The notes: generated by a model from the letters alone, not told the origin. Counted from the stretch's first letter, positions 27,184 through 36,736 are shown. The stretch is 64,000 bases of DNA from JAKEGK01 sp050116575 (GCA_050116575.1 JASFOJ010000003.1:6807-70806), one strand, 5' to 3'. Numbers and translations: made by a program.

Positions 27184-27209
27184 TGACGGTCGTCATGGTA
27201 CGACCGTCA
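27184..27209. promoter_or_regulatory. 10-bp perfect palindrome upstream of redoxin gene
   Basis: TGACGGTCGT (27184-27193) and ACGACCGTCA (27200-27209), spacer CATGGT, lie 47 bases upstream of the redoxin start. No T-run follows, so a regulator-binding operator is likelier than a terminator. The remaining part of the 309-base gap (27138-27446) shows no gene. Confidence 0.5.
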
Positions 27210-27446
27210 TTGATAATAGAAACTGTAGCGAGGTCGGGTCACACCGGCGTCACGTAAATATCACGGGAGTATCACAAACCGCCGCCAGCCAGTCGCTGAG
27301 GCGCGTTTATTTCGCCATATTAAAGGACGTGGTGAATCGCGTATAATCCACCGTTGGTCTGTTAAAAAATTCGTAATAAGTAAACGACTCAAGCCAGAGA
27401 ATCTAAACGAAATAATCCAAACGTAGTGATCGGGAACCGTATTAAC

Positions 27447-27722
27447 ATGAAGTCAGATGCCGATAAGTTGTTAAAAAAACACAAAAACCTGACGCACTCG
27501 GAAATGCTGAAAGTCAATTCCCACGTGCAAAGGAAAGTGGATGACTGGATATTGAATACCGTTATGGTGGACGGTTTCGATGTGCCATTCAAATTCAAGC
27601 GAAAAAAACAGTATAAAAACCTGAAAGGGGCCCGCGTCAACTTAACGTATTACCCCGATAGCGAGATAGTGGCGGGGCTTGAGTTTGAAATCATGAAGGT
27701 AGTGCGAATCAAGGTGGCCTGA
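27447..27722 (+). CDS. Small basic hypothetical protein
   Basis: 91 residues, Lys-rich, no signal peptide or membrane segment. The N-terminal helix (MKSDADKLLKKHKNLTHSEMLKVNSHVQRK) precedes a beta-rich part (VDGFDVPFKFKRKKQYKN...RVNLTYYP). The family was not recognised. The ATG with GGGAA about 10 bases upstream is chosen over an upstream GTG. Followed 50 bases later by the GFA-type gene. Confidence 0.6.
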   Translation: MKSDADKLLKKHKNLTHSEMLKVNSHVQRKVDDWILNTVMVDGFDVPFKFKRKKQYKNLKGARVNLTYYPDSEIVAGLEFEIMKVVRIKVA

Positions 27723-27772
27723 TACGGTGTATCCGCCGGGCCGGAAATTTTCTTGTCCAAGGGAGGATATCG

Positions 27773-28264
27773 ATGAAAATACAGGGCTCCTGTTACTGCA
27801 AGGCCGTTACCTATACCGCCTGGTCACAAACGCCGTATCCTTATATGCGCTGTTATTGTTCCTTTTGCCGTAAAACCGGTGGCAGTGGTGGTTATGGCAT
27901 CAACATTATGGCGCAGGCCGATTCATTGTCGGTAACCGGTGATCACAACATGCTGTATCACCACGGCATGGAGCATGACTCCGATACGGACCAGTTAATT
28001 GAAAACGAAAACCGACGCTATTTTTGCCGGCACTGTGGCAGTCCGCTTTGGGCGGCGGACCCGCGTTGGGCTCGCTGGATTTATCCATTTGCAGGCAGCG
28101 TCGATACACCACTGCCCAGGCCGCCGGAGATCGTGCATATCATGCTGGATTTTGCCGTCCCCTGGATTGACATTCCATCTGGTGCCCAGCATCGGCAATT
28201 TGCCCGTTACCCGGATGAAAGCGTGCAGCAATGGCACGAGCGTCACGGATTGCTGGAAGCCTAG
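27773..28264 (+). CDS. GFA-domain (Mss4-like) zinc protein
   Basis: 163 residues. Cysteines in GSCYCK, RCYCSFCRK and FCRHCGSPLW are the zinc ligands of the GFA family, named for a glutathione-dependent formaldehyde-activating enzyme. Most bacterial members lack proof of that activity. Unusually this copy has extra His residues in YHHGMEHDSD. GGGAGG lies before the ATG. Confidence 0.85.
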   Translation: MKIQGSCYCKAVTYTAWSQTPYPYMRCYCSFCRKTGGSGGYGINIMAQADSLSVTGDHNMLYHHGMEHDSDTDQLIENENRRYFCRHCGSPLWAADPRWARWIYPFAGSVDTPLPRPPEIVHIMLDFAVPWIDIPSGAQHRQFARYPDESVQQWHERHGLLEA

Positions 28265-28470
28265 TCGAATCGCTGAGTCTGCGAAGATACAGGATCTCAT
28301 TTAAGCGCTGTACCTTGGTCCTGGTACAGAGCAATTTCAAAAACGGATTTTACGATTAATCCGGCAATTTGGATGTTGTCGTGAACTCGTTGCCGGTGGT
28401 GTTGCAATGGGTGTAGTGCGATGAATGAATGTGATGCGATTGAATAAAAAGTAGCTATTATTAATACATA

Positions 28471-28607
28471 CGATACCGGTCTATTTGTTCCACTTCGTCG
28501 ACGATAATCTATCTTAGCCATGAATAAGCATGTGCTTACTGACTTCTTATGATGTTGTGATCGGTAGAATCAATCATTTGATCGATACCGCTGCTGGATC
28601 GGTATCG
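28471..28607. repeat. Three CGATACCG sites upstream of PAS-protein gene
   Basis: CGATACCG occurs at 28471-28478 and 28583-28590, and inverted as CGGTATCG at 28600-28607. The last two form a perfect 8-bp inverted repeat with a 9-base spacer, 31 bases before the ATG of the PAS-type gene. They look like regulator-binding sites. The surrounding gap 28265-28638 shows no gene. Confidence 0.45.
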
Positions 28608-28638
28608 GTATAACATTAATGACTGTAGCGGGTTTACT

Positions 28639-29190
28639 ATGGACGACAGGTGTATCATTTATCGCATCGACAAAAGCAAAACCATCATTCACGTGAGCGC
28701 AAACTGGGATCAGTTTGCGATGGAAAACAAGGAGGATCAATTGGTACGGGAAACCGTGCTTAACAAACCGTTATTCAGTTATATCAAAAACTGGGAATGC
28801 CGGCATTTGTACGAAATGCTGATCGACAGGGTTTCGCGAACGGGAGTGACTATCAAGTTCCCGTATCGCTGCGACTCACCGGGCACGCGCCGGTATATGA
28901 ATATGGAAATCGTACCGAAGGACAATGAGTTGATCGAATTTAAAAGTTATATCGTCAAGGAGGAACTCCGGGAGAGACAGCCGTTGCTGGACATTGGTAC
29001 GGATCGCAGTAGAGAATTTGTGGTCATTTGCAGTTGGTGCAAGAAAATTAACACGGCCGGCGACCAGTGGGAGGAGGTCGAGGACGCGGTGACGTCGATG
29101 ACGCTTTTTGCGTCCCCCGTGTTGCCGGATTTGTCGCACGGTATTTGCCCCCCGTGTTATCAAGATCTGTGTGATAAGTTTTCATCATAA
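28639..29190 (+). CDS. PAS-like protein with C-terminal zinc motif
   Basis: 183 residues, soluble. Residues 10-110 look like a PAS sensor (IDKSKTIIHVSANWDQFA, RYMNMEIVP). The C-terminus has ICSWCKKI (Cys131, Cys134) and LSHGICPPC (His167, Cys170, Cys173), a pattern found at the end of many PAS proteins and kinases. No output domain is present. It probably senses a small molecule or redox state and acts by protein contact; the partner is unknown. Palindromic sites lie upstream. Confidence 0.7.
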   Translation: MDDRCIIYRIDKSKTIIHVSANWDQFAMENKEDQLVRETVLNKPLFSYIKNWECRHLYEMLIDRVSRTGVTIKFPYRCDSPGTRRYMNMEIVPKDNELIEFKSYIVKEELRERQPLLDIGTDRSREFVVICSWCKKINTAGDQWEEVEDAVTSMTLFASPVLPDLSHGICPPCYQDLCDKFSS

Positions 29191-29405
29191 GCGAGCGACA
29201 TAATTGTCGCTTGGATGTTAGATTGAAGCCGGGTATATTGGAGCCAGACACAACATGTCTTAAACATTGTCGGCGCCAATGTCACTTTGGCATTTCGATG
29301 GGCGATGAGGTGTGTCGCCTGTATATGATTCCAATTTGACAGGTAAAGGTTTGCGCGGAATATAGCTAACATCCAATACCGCCGACAGGGAAGGGAGGAA
29401 TATAC

Positions 29406-30470
29406 ATGTCTGAATCCTTGTCCAGTGCTTCCGCCAAGGCGGGTTTCCCGCCGGGTTCGCTGGTGCATGTGGGGGAGGCGGGATCGGCGGAGGCCCGGAT
29501 TTCCGTCGTTGACTACACTAAAAAAACTGTCGAAGAAGAAGTCATTCAATCCATCGATCAAATCGCCAAGTATAAAGGGACCGAGTCGGTCACCTGGGTC
29601 AACGTCGAAGGGTTGAAAAATATCAGGATCGTCGAAGATGTCGGTCTGCAGTTTAATATTCATCCGCTGGTGCTCGAAGATATCCTAAATACCCATCAAC
29701 GGCCCAAAGTCGAGGAGTATGACGATTTCCTTTATATCGTGTTGAAAGGCTTGCTGGTTAAGGGGCCGGAATTTCTGGTTATTTATGAACAGATCAGTAT
29801 TATATTGACTGATAAGTTTGTGTTGACGTTCAAGGAAAAACAGGACGATATTTTTGCTCCTCTTAAACGCCGTATCTACAATAACAAGGGGCCTATAAGA
29901 AATTCCGGTGCGGATTATCTGGCCTATGCCATCCTTGATACTATCGTCGATCGCTATTTTACATTGCAGGATTCGCTGGACGATATGATCGACACAGTGG
30001 AGGATAAATTGCTGGCCGACCCGGATACTCCCACGTTGATAACGATTCAACGCCTTAAACGTGAACTGGTATACATACGCAAATCCGTTTCTCCTGTCAG
30101 GGAACTGTTGAGTACCATCCAGCGCAGCGATTCACCGCTTATCCAGGAAAGAACGCAAATCTATTTCCGGGACGTCTTTGACCACGTGCTACGGGTATCC
30201 GAAGCCATCGAGTCAAACCGGGAAATGCTGTCGGGATTGCTCGATATCTACATATCCAGCGTCAGTAATAAAATGAACGAGGTTATGAAGGTGCTGACGG
30301 TATTTGCCAGCATCTTCATTCCGCTGACATTTATTGCCGGAATTTATGGTATGAATTTCGAATATATGCCGGAACTTCATTGGAAATGGGCCTATCCGAT
30401 CCTGTGGGTGGCATTTGTGGGTATTGCGGGTGGGCTGCTGGTTTATTTCCGAAAAAAGAAATGGCTTTGA
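29406..30470 (+). CDS. corA: CorA-family magnesium/cobalt transporter
   Basis: 354 residues. A long cytoplasmic alpha/beta and coiled-coil N-terminal part precedes two membrane helices near the C-terminus. The pore signature YGMN follows the first helix (TFIAGIYGMNFEYMPEL). Pentameric channel for Mg2+, also Co2+ or Ni2+. Strong GGGAGG lies upstream of the ATG. A family paralogue with other ion preference is possible. Stands alone. Confidence 0.92.
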   Translation: MSESLSSASAKAGFPPGSLVHVGEAGSAEARISVVDYTKKTVEEEVIQSIDQIAKYKGTESVTWVNVEGLKNIRIVEDVGLQFNIHPLVLEDILNTHQRPKVEEYDDFLYIVLKGLLVKGPEFLVIYEQISIILTDKFVLTFKEKQDDIFAPLKRRIYNNKGPIRNSGADYLAYAILDTIVDRYFTLQDSLDDMIDTVEDKLLADPDTPTLITIQRLKRELVYIRKSVSPVRELLSTIQRSDSPLIQERTQIYFRDVFDHVLRVSEAIESNREMLSGLLDIYISSVSNKMNEVMKVLTVFASIFIPLTFIAGIYGMNFEYMPELHWKWAYPILWVAFVGIAGGLLVYFRKKKWL

Positions 30471-30632
30471 CTGCCGTTACCGCCGTTGCAACAGTTTGAT
30501 ATGAAACCCAGCCGGGTTCATTGCTCGGTCAGTGTAAGTCGGTCGAGGCGGTATCCGTTCATGGCAACAGTTATTCCGCTTATTGCCGGTTAGAATAACC
30601 CGCTTGGTTCAATCACGGATTATCCAGTTATA

Positions 30633-31352
30633 ATGTCTCATACCATTCAAGATATCAGTTTGCTTAACTTGGGTATTGGTTTTGTGCCCATGTTGTTTGT
30701 CTTAGGGTTTTTGATTAAATGGCATATGAATTACGGCAATGTCGTCTATGCCATTGCGCGCATGGTTACGCAGTTGCTGATCATCGGTTATTTGCTGGTC
30801 TTTATTTTCAACACCAAAAACCCTTGGATTGTACTGGGGATTTTGTTCGTCATGTTGGTCGCCTCAGGCTGGATCGCGCTGGGTGTGGTGAAACAATACC
30901 AGCGGAAGCTGTTGCCCAATGCACTGACTGCCATTTTCACCGGCGGTGGCGTCACGTTACTGGTGGTTACCCAGGGAGTGCTGAGCCTGGAACCCTGGTA
31001 CGAGCCGCGTTACGTGATTCCCCTGGCCGGGATGATATTCGCCAACTCCATGAATACTGTGAGCCTGGCGGTGGAACGAATGACTTCGGAAACAGCAAGA
31101 GGGGCCGACTATGGCGCTGCGCGTAACGCGGCTTTTCAGGCCTCGCTTATACCGGTTATTAATTCGTTGTTTGCCGTGGGGTTGGTGTCGTTGCCCGGTA
31201 TGATGACCGGTCAGATTTTATCGGGTGTTTCACCGTTGGTGGCGGTGCGTTATCAGATGGTGGTGATGTGCATGATTTTCAGTTCCGCGGGAATATCATC
31301 GGCATTATTTTTGATACTGGGTAAGAAATACTTCAACCAGCAGGCGGATTAA
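30633..31352 (+). CDS. FetB/UPF0014 ABC permease without ATPase partner
   Basis: 239 residues with about six or seven membrane helices. The signatures MIFANSMNTVSLAVERM and ARGADYGAARNAAFQASLIPVINS are typical of the FetB/YbbM family, which in E. coli forms an iron exporter with the ATPase FetA. No ATPase gene is adjacent, so the partner must be elsewhere. Single gene, convergent with the PilZ gene. Confidence 0.85.
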   Translation: MSHTIQDISLLNLGIGFVPMLFVLGFLIKWHMNYGNVVYAIARMVTQLLIIGYLLVFIFNTKNPWIVLGILFVMLVASGWIALGVVKQYQRKLLPNALTAIFTGGGVTLLVVTQGVLSLEPWYEPRYVIPLAGMIFANSMNTVSLAVERMTSETARGADYGAARNAAFQASLIPVINSLFAVGLVSLPGMMTGQILSGVSPLVAVRYQMVVMCMIFSSAGISSALFLILGKKYFNQQAD

Positions 31353-31400
31353 TTAATTATTCACTGTAGATTAGTGATATCGCGCCGCGTTGATACCGAT

Positions 31401-31760
31401 TCAACGTCCTAACGCCGTCAATTCCCGGTTGAGAATATCGGTATCGCCCACGTTGAGTTCCACCAGCCGGCGCAGGTGGGTAATGCTGTCCAGGTCGATA
31501 TGTTCGCAGCGAAAACCAATATGCGAGCTTTCGATGTGGGCAACGGACACGTCCATTCGGATACTGGCGTTGCTGTCGCCCAGTTCCAGTTCGATCAGGT
31601 AGGGATCGTCTTCGGTCCCTTTCCAGCCGTCGGGTTTTTGTACCAGTATGCCTTTCAATGAAATATCGATCAGGCCGGACTCCCAGTTGCCATCAGAACT
31701 GGTAATGTGCACCGTCGCCTCAAAAGGTATACGGGTGAATAAGCGGTGGTCTTCTGTCAT
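31401..31760 (-). CDS. PilZ-domain c-di-GMP-binding protein
   Basis: 119 residues from the ATG at 31760; an earlier in-frame ATG at 31781 would add seven residues. Single PilZ domain with RLFTR (6-10) and DISLKG for c-di-GMP binding. Ends in the conserved DSITHLRRLVELNVGD. It likely acts as an effector for cyclic-di-GMP, made for example by the protein at 24060-26411. Confidence 0.9.
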   Translation of the reverse strand: MTEDHRLFTRIPFEATVHITSSDGNWESGLIDISLKGILVQKPDGWKGTEDDPYLIELELGDSNASIRMDVSVAHIESSHIGFRCEHIDLDSITHLRRLVELNVGDTDILNRELTALGR

Positions 31761-31931
31761 TTTTGTTACCCACAAGGTCAATATCGGTTCAGTAAGACAG
31801 GATTTGGTAGAAATTATCCGATTCTGTTCATAAGTTTAGCGTAAGAACCGTCAATGTTGCAGTACCCAAGGGTCATTTAAGGGTATTAATTTGGCATAAC
31901 TTATTGTCTTTAATGATAATCGGAATCGGGG

Positions 31932-32591
31932 CTAGACGGCACCGGCGGCTTGTAACAGGCGGGCAATGGCGTGTGCCAGTTTGCGATAGCCGGCAGCATT
32001 GGGGTGAATGGGATCCGATTTCAGGGTGTCATCGCTTTCGATGGCGGGCAATGCCGCCTGCTCGAGAGGAATATTTTCACTGTGGGCAATTTTTGCGTAA
32101 AAGGGGGCGGATTCCAGTAAAAACAGTGCCGGTTCCGGAACTCCCACCAGCATTACCTGAATACCGCGTTGTTTGGCCTGGCCTATCATGGCCTTAAGAT
32201 TGGCCACGAGGTTTTCCCGGCTTTTTTTACGCAACAGGTCGTTGCCACCGTGGCACAAAATCAATAAATCCGGTTGGTGTTCGTCAAGCACCTGTGGCAG
32301 GCGTTGTCGTCCTTCAGCGCTGAGTTCGCCGGGATTGCCGGCGTTGATGACTTCACGCTGGATAATTTGCGACAGATAATAAGGATAGGTCTCATCGTCC
32401 TTGGCGCCGGTGCCGTAGGTGAGACTGTCGCCAAATGCCACCACCACCGCATCTTCGGGTAGCTTGTCGAGGGGCGGGACTTTGTCGGAACACGCGGCCA
32501 CCCACAATAGGCATACCATGACAGCGAGAAACCTGAAGCACCAGTATACTATTGATGGACGAAATACTCTCGATGGATGAACGTCGTTCAT
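31932..32591 (-). CDS. SGNH/GDSL arylesterase-like lipoprotein
   Basis: 219 residues. The signal ends in a lipobox LLWVAAC with Cys34. Block I is VAFGDSLTYG (nucleophile Ser56), block III HGGND and block V DPIHPN supply the rest of the catalytic set. It hydrolyses short esters or thioesters, similar to TesA. As a lipoprotein it should be anchored in a membrane, in contrast with the soluble periplasmic E. coli TesA. Confidence 0.85.
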   Translation of the reverse strand: MNDVHPSRVFRPSIVYWCFRFLAVMVCLLWVAACSDKVPPLDKLPEDAVVVAFGDSLTYGTGAKDDETYPYYLSQIIQREVINAGNPGELSAEGRQRLPQVLDEHQPDLLILCHGGNDLLRKKSRENLVANLKAMIGQAKQRGIQVMLVGVPEPALFLLESAPFYAKIAHSENIPLEQAALPAIESDDTLKSDPIHPNAAGYRKLAHAIARLLQAAGAV

Positions 32592-32873
32592 AATGATGTT
32601 TTAATTCAAATACGGGTGTCTTTTAAAAGTCGTCATGACTCATCAAAACAGCGTCGGCCTGTAAAGTAACGACGTCTTGTATCGTCATTATATAAGTATA
32701 TCGTTCCAAGTTGATTTAACTGTTTGTCTTTTTCGATGATAGGGTTAACACTTTTCGTTTTTACAATATTGATGCCAGGTCCGCCGGCCGGACATTTTCA
32801 GGCGAAAATTCGTCATCCGGAAGTTTTCAAGCAGCGGTATCTCGCGATATGGAGGGATGACAGAGCAGGGGTG

Positions 32874-33848
32874 TTAATCAAGGTAATCGTCAAAAAATTG
32901 AGCCCCGCGCTCGGCGAAGTATCGGGAACGTGCCGGCCCCAGAAAACCCACATGCCCACCATGCTGGGACAGTTCCAGAGTCACGTTAGCGCTCAGCTCA
33001 TGTTCCCCGGGAATGCATGCCGGAGGAACAAACGGATCATCGATGGCGTTGACGATTAGTGTTGGTGTTTTGATGTTAATCAGGTACTGCTTGCAACTGC
33101 CCCGGGCATAATATTCGTCCACGCCGGCGAAACCGTTAATTTTTGCGGTCATCTCATGATCATACTGGCGCAGTGATTTGAGGGCTTTTATCTGTGGCGC
33201 CGTGAGGGGGGCGGGATGAACGGCCAGTTTAGCAATTGCCAGTGACTTCAGGCTATGTAACAAGTAGAGCTGATAAATCTGCGCAAAGCCCCGGTTGATG
33301 GTATCGGCGGTGGTCGATAGATCAAATGGGACGCCTACGGCCACAGCAGCGCAAAGCAGGTTTTTGCCTGGCGGTTCACCCAGCCATTTCAACAACACAC
33401 TGCCGCCCAGTGAAAATCCCAGTGCTGCAACGGGCGCGGCGGGAAATAGTGTTTTGATAGTATGAACCAGATGGTTGAGTTCGCTGGTGTCCGCCGCGTG
33501 AAATGTTACCGGTAAACGGTTTGGTTCGCCGCTGCAACCGCGGGAATGCAGAAAAGCCACCCGGTATCCACGCTTCAATAGCGCGCGGATGGTATCCGGC
33601 ACATAGTTCGATGTAAAATGGCCGCCCATGCCATGCAGGACGATTACGATGGGTTGGTTGTCCGTAAGCGATGTTTGCGGCCGGCACCAGAAAACGTCCA
33701 CGAAGTCGCCGTCGGGCAACTCCAGCCGTTGTGATTCATAGGAGATATTATTACCAGTTCGCAGAATGGTGGGCAAGATGGTTTGCACATGACGGTTACG
33801 CAAATAAAACGGTGCGTGAAAAGTACTGGGGATAATCAAAATGGGCAA
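32874..33848 (-). CDS. YheT-like alpha/beta hydrolase
   Basis: 324 residues. The nucleophile elbow is GFSLGGSVLLKW, the oxyanion region LHGMGG follows an early strand, and NAIDDPFVP and HGGHVGFLG give the acid and His. The N-terminus FYLRNRHVQTILP is typical of the YheT/AB-hydrolase-4 family. Substrate unproven. Last gene of the dapD-arsC-like-VOC-dapE series, 12 bases after dapE. Confidence 0.85.
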   Translation of the reverse strand: MPILIIPSTFHAPFYLRNRHVQTILPTILRTGNNISYESQRLELPDGDFVDVFWCRPQTSLTDNQPIVIVLHGMGGHFTSNYVPDTIRALLKRGYRVAFLHSRGCSGEPNRLPVTFHAADTSELNHLVHTIKTLFPAAPVAALGFSLGGSVLLKWLGEPPGKNLLCAAVAVGVPFDLSTTADTINRGFAQIYQLYLLHSLKSLAIAKLAVHPAPLTAPQIKALKSLRQYDHEMTAKINGFAGVDEYYARGSCKQYLINIKTPTLIVNAIDDPFVPPACIPGEHELSANVTLELSQHGGHVGFLGPARSRYFAERGAQFFDDYLD

Positions 33849-33860
33849 TGCCGCGCCGGA

Positions 33861-34997
33861 TCAGGTTAACAGTTTTTCCAGAATGCGCTCGTACATTTGT
33901 GACAGCGTATCCAGGTCATCGGCTTTGACGCACTCGTTGATCTTATGAATAGTACTGTTTACCGGACCCAGTTCCACTACTTGCGCACCGGTGGGCGCAA
34001 TAAACCGACCATCGGAGGTGCCACCCGCTGTCGACAGTTCGGTGTCAATACCGGCGACGTCATGAATAGCCGCTTTTGCCGCTTCAACCAGTTCACCCGC
34101 CATGGTTAGAAAAGGTTGGCCTGATAACTTCCACTGCAGGTCATATTGCAACTGATGTTTATCCAGTATGGATTCCACCCGCGACTTTAGTTCCTCTTCT
34201 GTTACTTCCGTGGAGAACCGAAAATTGAACAGGACCTCGACGGTGCCGGGTATGACGTTATTGGCGCCGGTTCCAGCGTGAATGTTGGAAACCTGGAAAC
34301 TGGTGGCGGGAAAAAATTCATTACCCTGGTCCCATTGCGTAGCGCACAGCTCCTGCAGGGCCGGCGCCAGTACGTGAATGGGATTCGTGGCCAGTTGCGG
34401 ATAAGCGACGTGACCCTGGGTACCCTGTACCGTGAGTTGCCCGTTGAGCGAACCGCGGCGCCCGTTCTTGATAACATCGCCGACCTTTTGGCTGCTGGAA
34501 GGTTCGCCGACAATACAGGCCCGGATTTTTTCATTGCGAGCCTCCAACGCCTCGATGACTTTGACAGTGCCGTTTATCGCCGGGCCTTCTTCGTCGCTGG
34601 TAATCAGCAGGGCAATGGAGCCTTTGTGCCCGGGATGGTTCGCCACAAAGCGTTCGCACGCAGTCACCATAGCGGCAAGGCTGCCTTTCATGTCAGCAGC
34701 ACCCCGGCCGTAAAGATAGCCGTCGCGGTAAGTGGGGTTAAAAGGTGGTGATTGCCATTGTTCCACCGGACCGGTGGGCACAACATCGGTATGGCCGGCA
34801 AAGGCATACAACGGTTCCTTGTCACCGCGGCGTACCCAGATGTTATCCACGTCGTCAAAGCGCAGCCGTTCAGCCTTAAAGCCAGCCGCTTGCAGGTGTT
34901 TTACAATTAAATCCTGGCAGCCGCCGTCCTCCGGCGTGACCGATTCGCGGCTGATAAGTTGTTCGGCGAGTTTTAATGTGTCAGATGTGGCGGACAT
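33861..34997 (-). CDS. dapE: Succinyl-diaminopimelate desuccinylase
   Basis: 378 residues. M20-family metallohydrolase of the lysine pathway, releasing LL-diaminopimelate. Metal ligands in AFAGHTDVVP, GRGAADMKG, SDEEGPA, GEPSS and near the C-terminus NSTIHKINE. Length is that of E. coli DapE. It sits 11 bases after the VOC gene, in one transcript with dapD. Confidence 0.95.
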   Translation of the reverse strand: MSATSDTLKLAEQLISRESVTPEDGGCQDLIVKHLQAAGFKAERLRFDDVDNIWVRRGDKEPLYAFAGHTDVVPTGPVEQWQSPPFNPTYRDGYLYGRGAADMKGSLAAMVTACERFVANHPGHKGSIALLITSDEEGPAINGTVKVIEALEARNEKIRACIVGEPSSSQKVGDVIKNGRRGSLNGQLTVQGTQGHVAYPQLATNPIHVLAPALQELCATQWDQGNEFFPATSFQVSNIHAGTGANNVIPGTVEVLFNFRFSTEVTEEELKSRVESILDKHQLQYDLQWKLSGQPFLTMAGELVEAAKAAIHDVAGIDTELSTAGGTSDGRFIAPTGAQVVELGPVNSTIHKINECVKADDLDTLSQMYERILEKLLT

Positions 34998-35008
34998 AAA
35001 TGTATCGG

Positions 35009-35401
35009 TTATGGGTTGTTGTCGTTGGCGATCTCGACCAGGTTGCCGTCGGGATCACGGATATAAATCGATATTATGTTACCTCGTGCACCCTGGCGCT
35101 GAACAGGGCCTTGTTCAATGACGATGTTGCGCCGCTGCAATTCATCTATGGCGACCGCGATAGGGGTTGTGGTTATCACGCAAATATCCAGGGAACCCGG
35201 CGCCGGATGCGCTGCTGTGGGAGCAATGTCGTTTTCCACCGGATGCAGGTTGATTTTCTGGTTGCCAAAGGCCAACGCTGTACGGTCATCGCCAAAGGCC
35301 ACTTCCTTCATGCCCAGGATGTCGCAATAAAACCGAACCGTTTTTGACATGTCGTGCACGGTCATGACAATGTGATCGATCCGTTCGATAGTCAATGGCA
35401 T
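35009..35401 (-). CDS. VOC-family (glyoxalase-like) protein
   Basis: 130 residues of the vicinal-oxygen-chelate fold. Ligand His in IDHIVMTVHDM, paired betaalphabeta modules, and DPDGNLVEI at the end. Function is not evident; this group includes glyoxalases, fosfomycin-resistance enzymes and dioxygenases. It lies between the Spx-like gene and dapE. Confidence 0.85.
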   Translation of the reverse strand: MPLTIERIDHIVMTVHDMSKTVRFYCDILGMKEVAFGDDRTALAFGNQKINLHPVENDIAPTAAHPAPGSLDICVITTTPIAVAIDELQRRNIVIEQGPVQRQGARGNIISIYIRDPDGNLVEIANDNNP

Positions 35402-35420
35402 AACCGGTGCGGCTGCATGC

Positions 35421-35765
35421 TCAACGAATAAGTTGCTGGTAGTCTTTCTCGTCGAAGCCCACCAGGTAGGTGTTTCCGGTTTTTAACACCGGGCGCTTGA
35501 TGATTGAAGGCTGCTCCAGCATGATGTTAATCGCTGATTTTTCGTCGATATTGTCTTTGACCTTATCGGGCAACTTGCGCCAGGTAGTGCCGCGGCGGTT
35601 GAGCAGGGTTTCCCAACCCAGTTTCTTGCACCAGGTCTTCAGTGTCTTGTCGTCGATACCGTCTTTTTTGTAGTCGTGAAACTCATACGCGACGTCGTGC
35701 TCGTCGAGCCAACGCCGCGCCTTTTTCATGGTATCGCAATTTTTGATCCCGTATACGGTGATCAT
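35421..35765 (-). CDS. ArsC/Spx-family reductase-like protein (YffB type)
   Basis: 114 residues with thioredoxin-like fold; the reactive Cys is in IKNCDTMKKARRWL. It is of the YffB group, commonly found beside dap genes and not shown to reduce arsenate. The ATG overlaps the dapD stop by four bases. The later RTLSR-type Arg seen in true arsenate reductases is not obvious. Confidence 0.87.
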   Translation of the reverse strand: MITVYGIKNCDTMKKARRWLDEHDVAYEFHDYKKDGIDDKTLKTWCKKLGWETLLNRRGTTWRKLPDKVKDNIDEKSAINIMLEQPSIIKRPVLKTGNTYLVGFDEKDYQQLIR

Positions 35766-36586
35766 CGTACTTCCCGGAGCAGTTCATTGAGGCCCACTTT
35801 ACCCAGGGTTTTCTCGTCCACCTGCTTGACGATCACCGCGCAGTACAGACTGTAGCTGCCGTCCTTGGAGGGCAGGTTGCCGGACACCACCACCGAACCT
35901 TTCGGGATACGGCCAAAGGTAATTTCGCCGGTTTCCCGGTGAAAAATCTTGGTACTTTGGCCAATGTATACGCCCATGGAGATCACCGATCCTTCTTCGA
36001 CGATGACGCCTTCGACGATTTCCGACCGGGCGCCGATAAAGCAGTTGTCTTCGATAATAGTGGGCGCCGCCTGCAACGGTTCCAATACGCCGCCGATGCC
36101 GACACCGCCGGACAGGTGTACATTTTTGCCGATTTGCGCGCATGAACCCACCGTGGCCCAGGTATCCACCATGGTGCCGCTGTCCACGTAGGCGCCGATA
36201 TTAACGTAGGACGGCATGAGCACCACGTTGGGTGCAATATAAGAACCCCGGCGCGCCGCCGCCGGTGGCACCACCCGCACGCCGCTGTCGATAAAGGCGC
36301 GGGAGTTGTAGTCGGAAAATTTCGGCTCCACTTTGTCAAAGTAATTGGTGAAACCGCCTTTCATAAACCGGTTTTCGTCGATACGGAACGATAACAGTAC
36401 GGCTTTTTTCAGCCATTCGTTGACGACCCAGTCATTGCCCTGTTTCTCGGCAACGCGCGCTTCACCACGGTCCAGTTGATTGATGGCTTCATTGACCGCT
36501 TCCTTAACATGGGTGTCCACATTGCGTGGCGTAATGTCGGAGCGGTTTTCAAAGGCATCTTCGATTGTTTGTTTTATATCACTCAT
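35762..36586 (-). CDS. dapD: Tetrahydrodipicolinate N-succinyltransferase
   Basis: 274 residues. Left-handed beta-helix acyltransferase made of hexapeptide repeats (about 110-230), catalysing the succinylation step of lysine/diaminopimelate synthesis from succinyl-CoA. Seen are MPSYVNIGAYVDSGTMVDTWATVGSCAQIG and ENCFIGARSEIVEG segments (shortened here). Its stop overlaps the next gene. Confidence 0.95.
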   Translation of the reverse strand: MSDIKQTIEDAFENRSDITPRNVDTHVKEAVNEAINQLDRGEARVAEKQGNDWVVNEWLKKAVLLSFRIDENRFMKGGFTNYFDKVEPKFSDYNSRAFIDSGVRVVPPAAARRGSYIAPNVVLMPSYVNIGAYVDSGTMVDTWATVGSCAQIGKNVHLSGGVGIGGVLEPLQAAPTIIEDNCFIGARSEIVEGVIVEEGSVISMGVYIGQSTKIFHRETGEITFGRIPKGSVVVSGNLPSKDGSYSLYCAVIVKQVDEKTLGKVGLNELLREVR

Positions 36587-36736
36587 GGTTGACTCCTGTT
36601 ACAAAATACGAAAGCGCTGGTGCATTGTTGAAAAAATGGTGCCCGCAAGATCGTCAATGGGTGCCGAGACGGTTGTTATTATAAACGCAAAGTGCATCAA
36701 TATAAAAAACGGCAAGAACCCACCGATGACTGTAGT

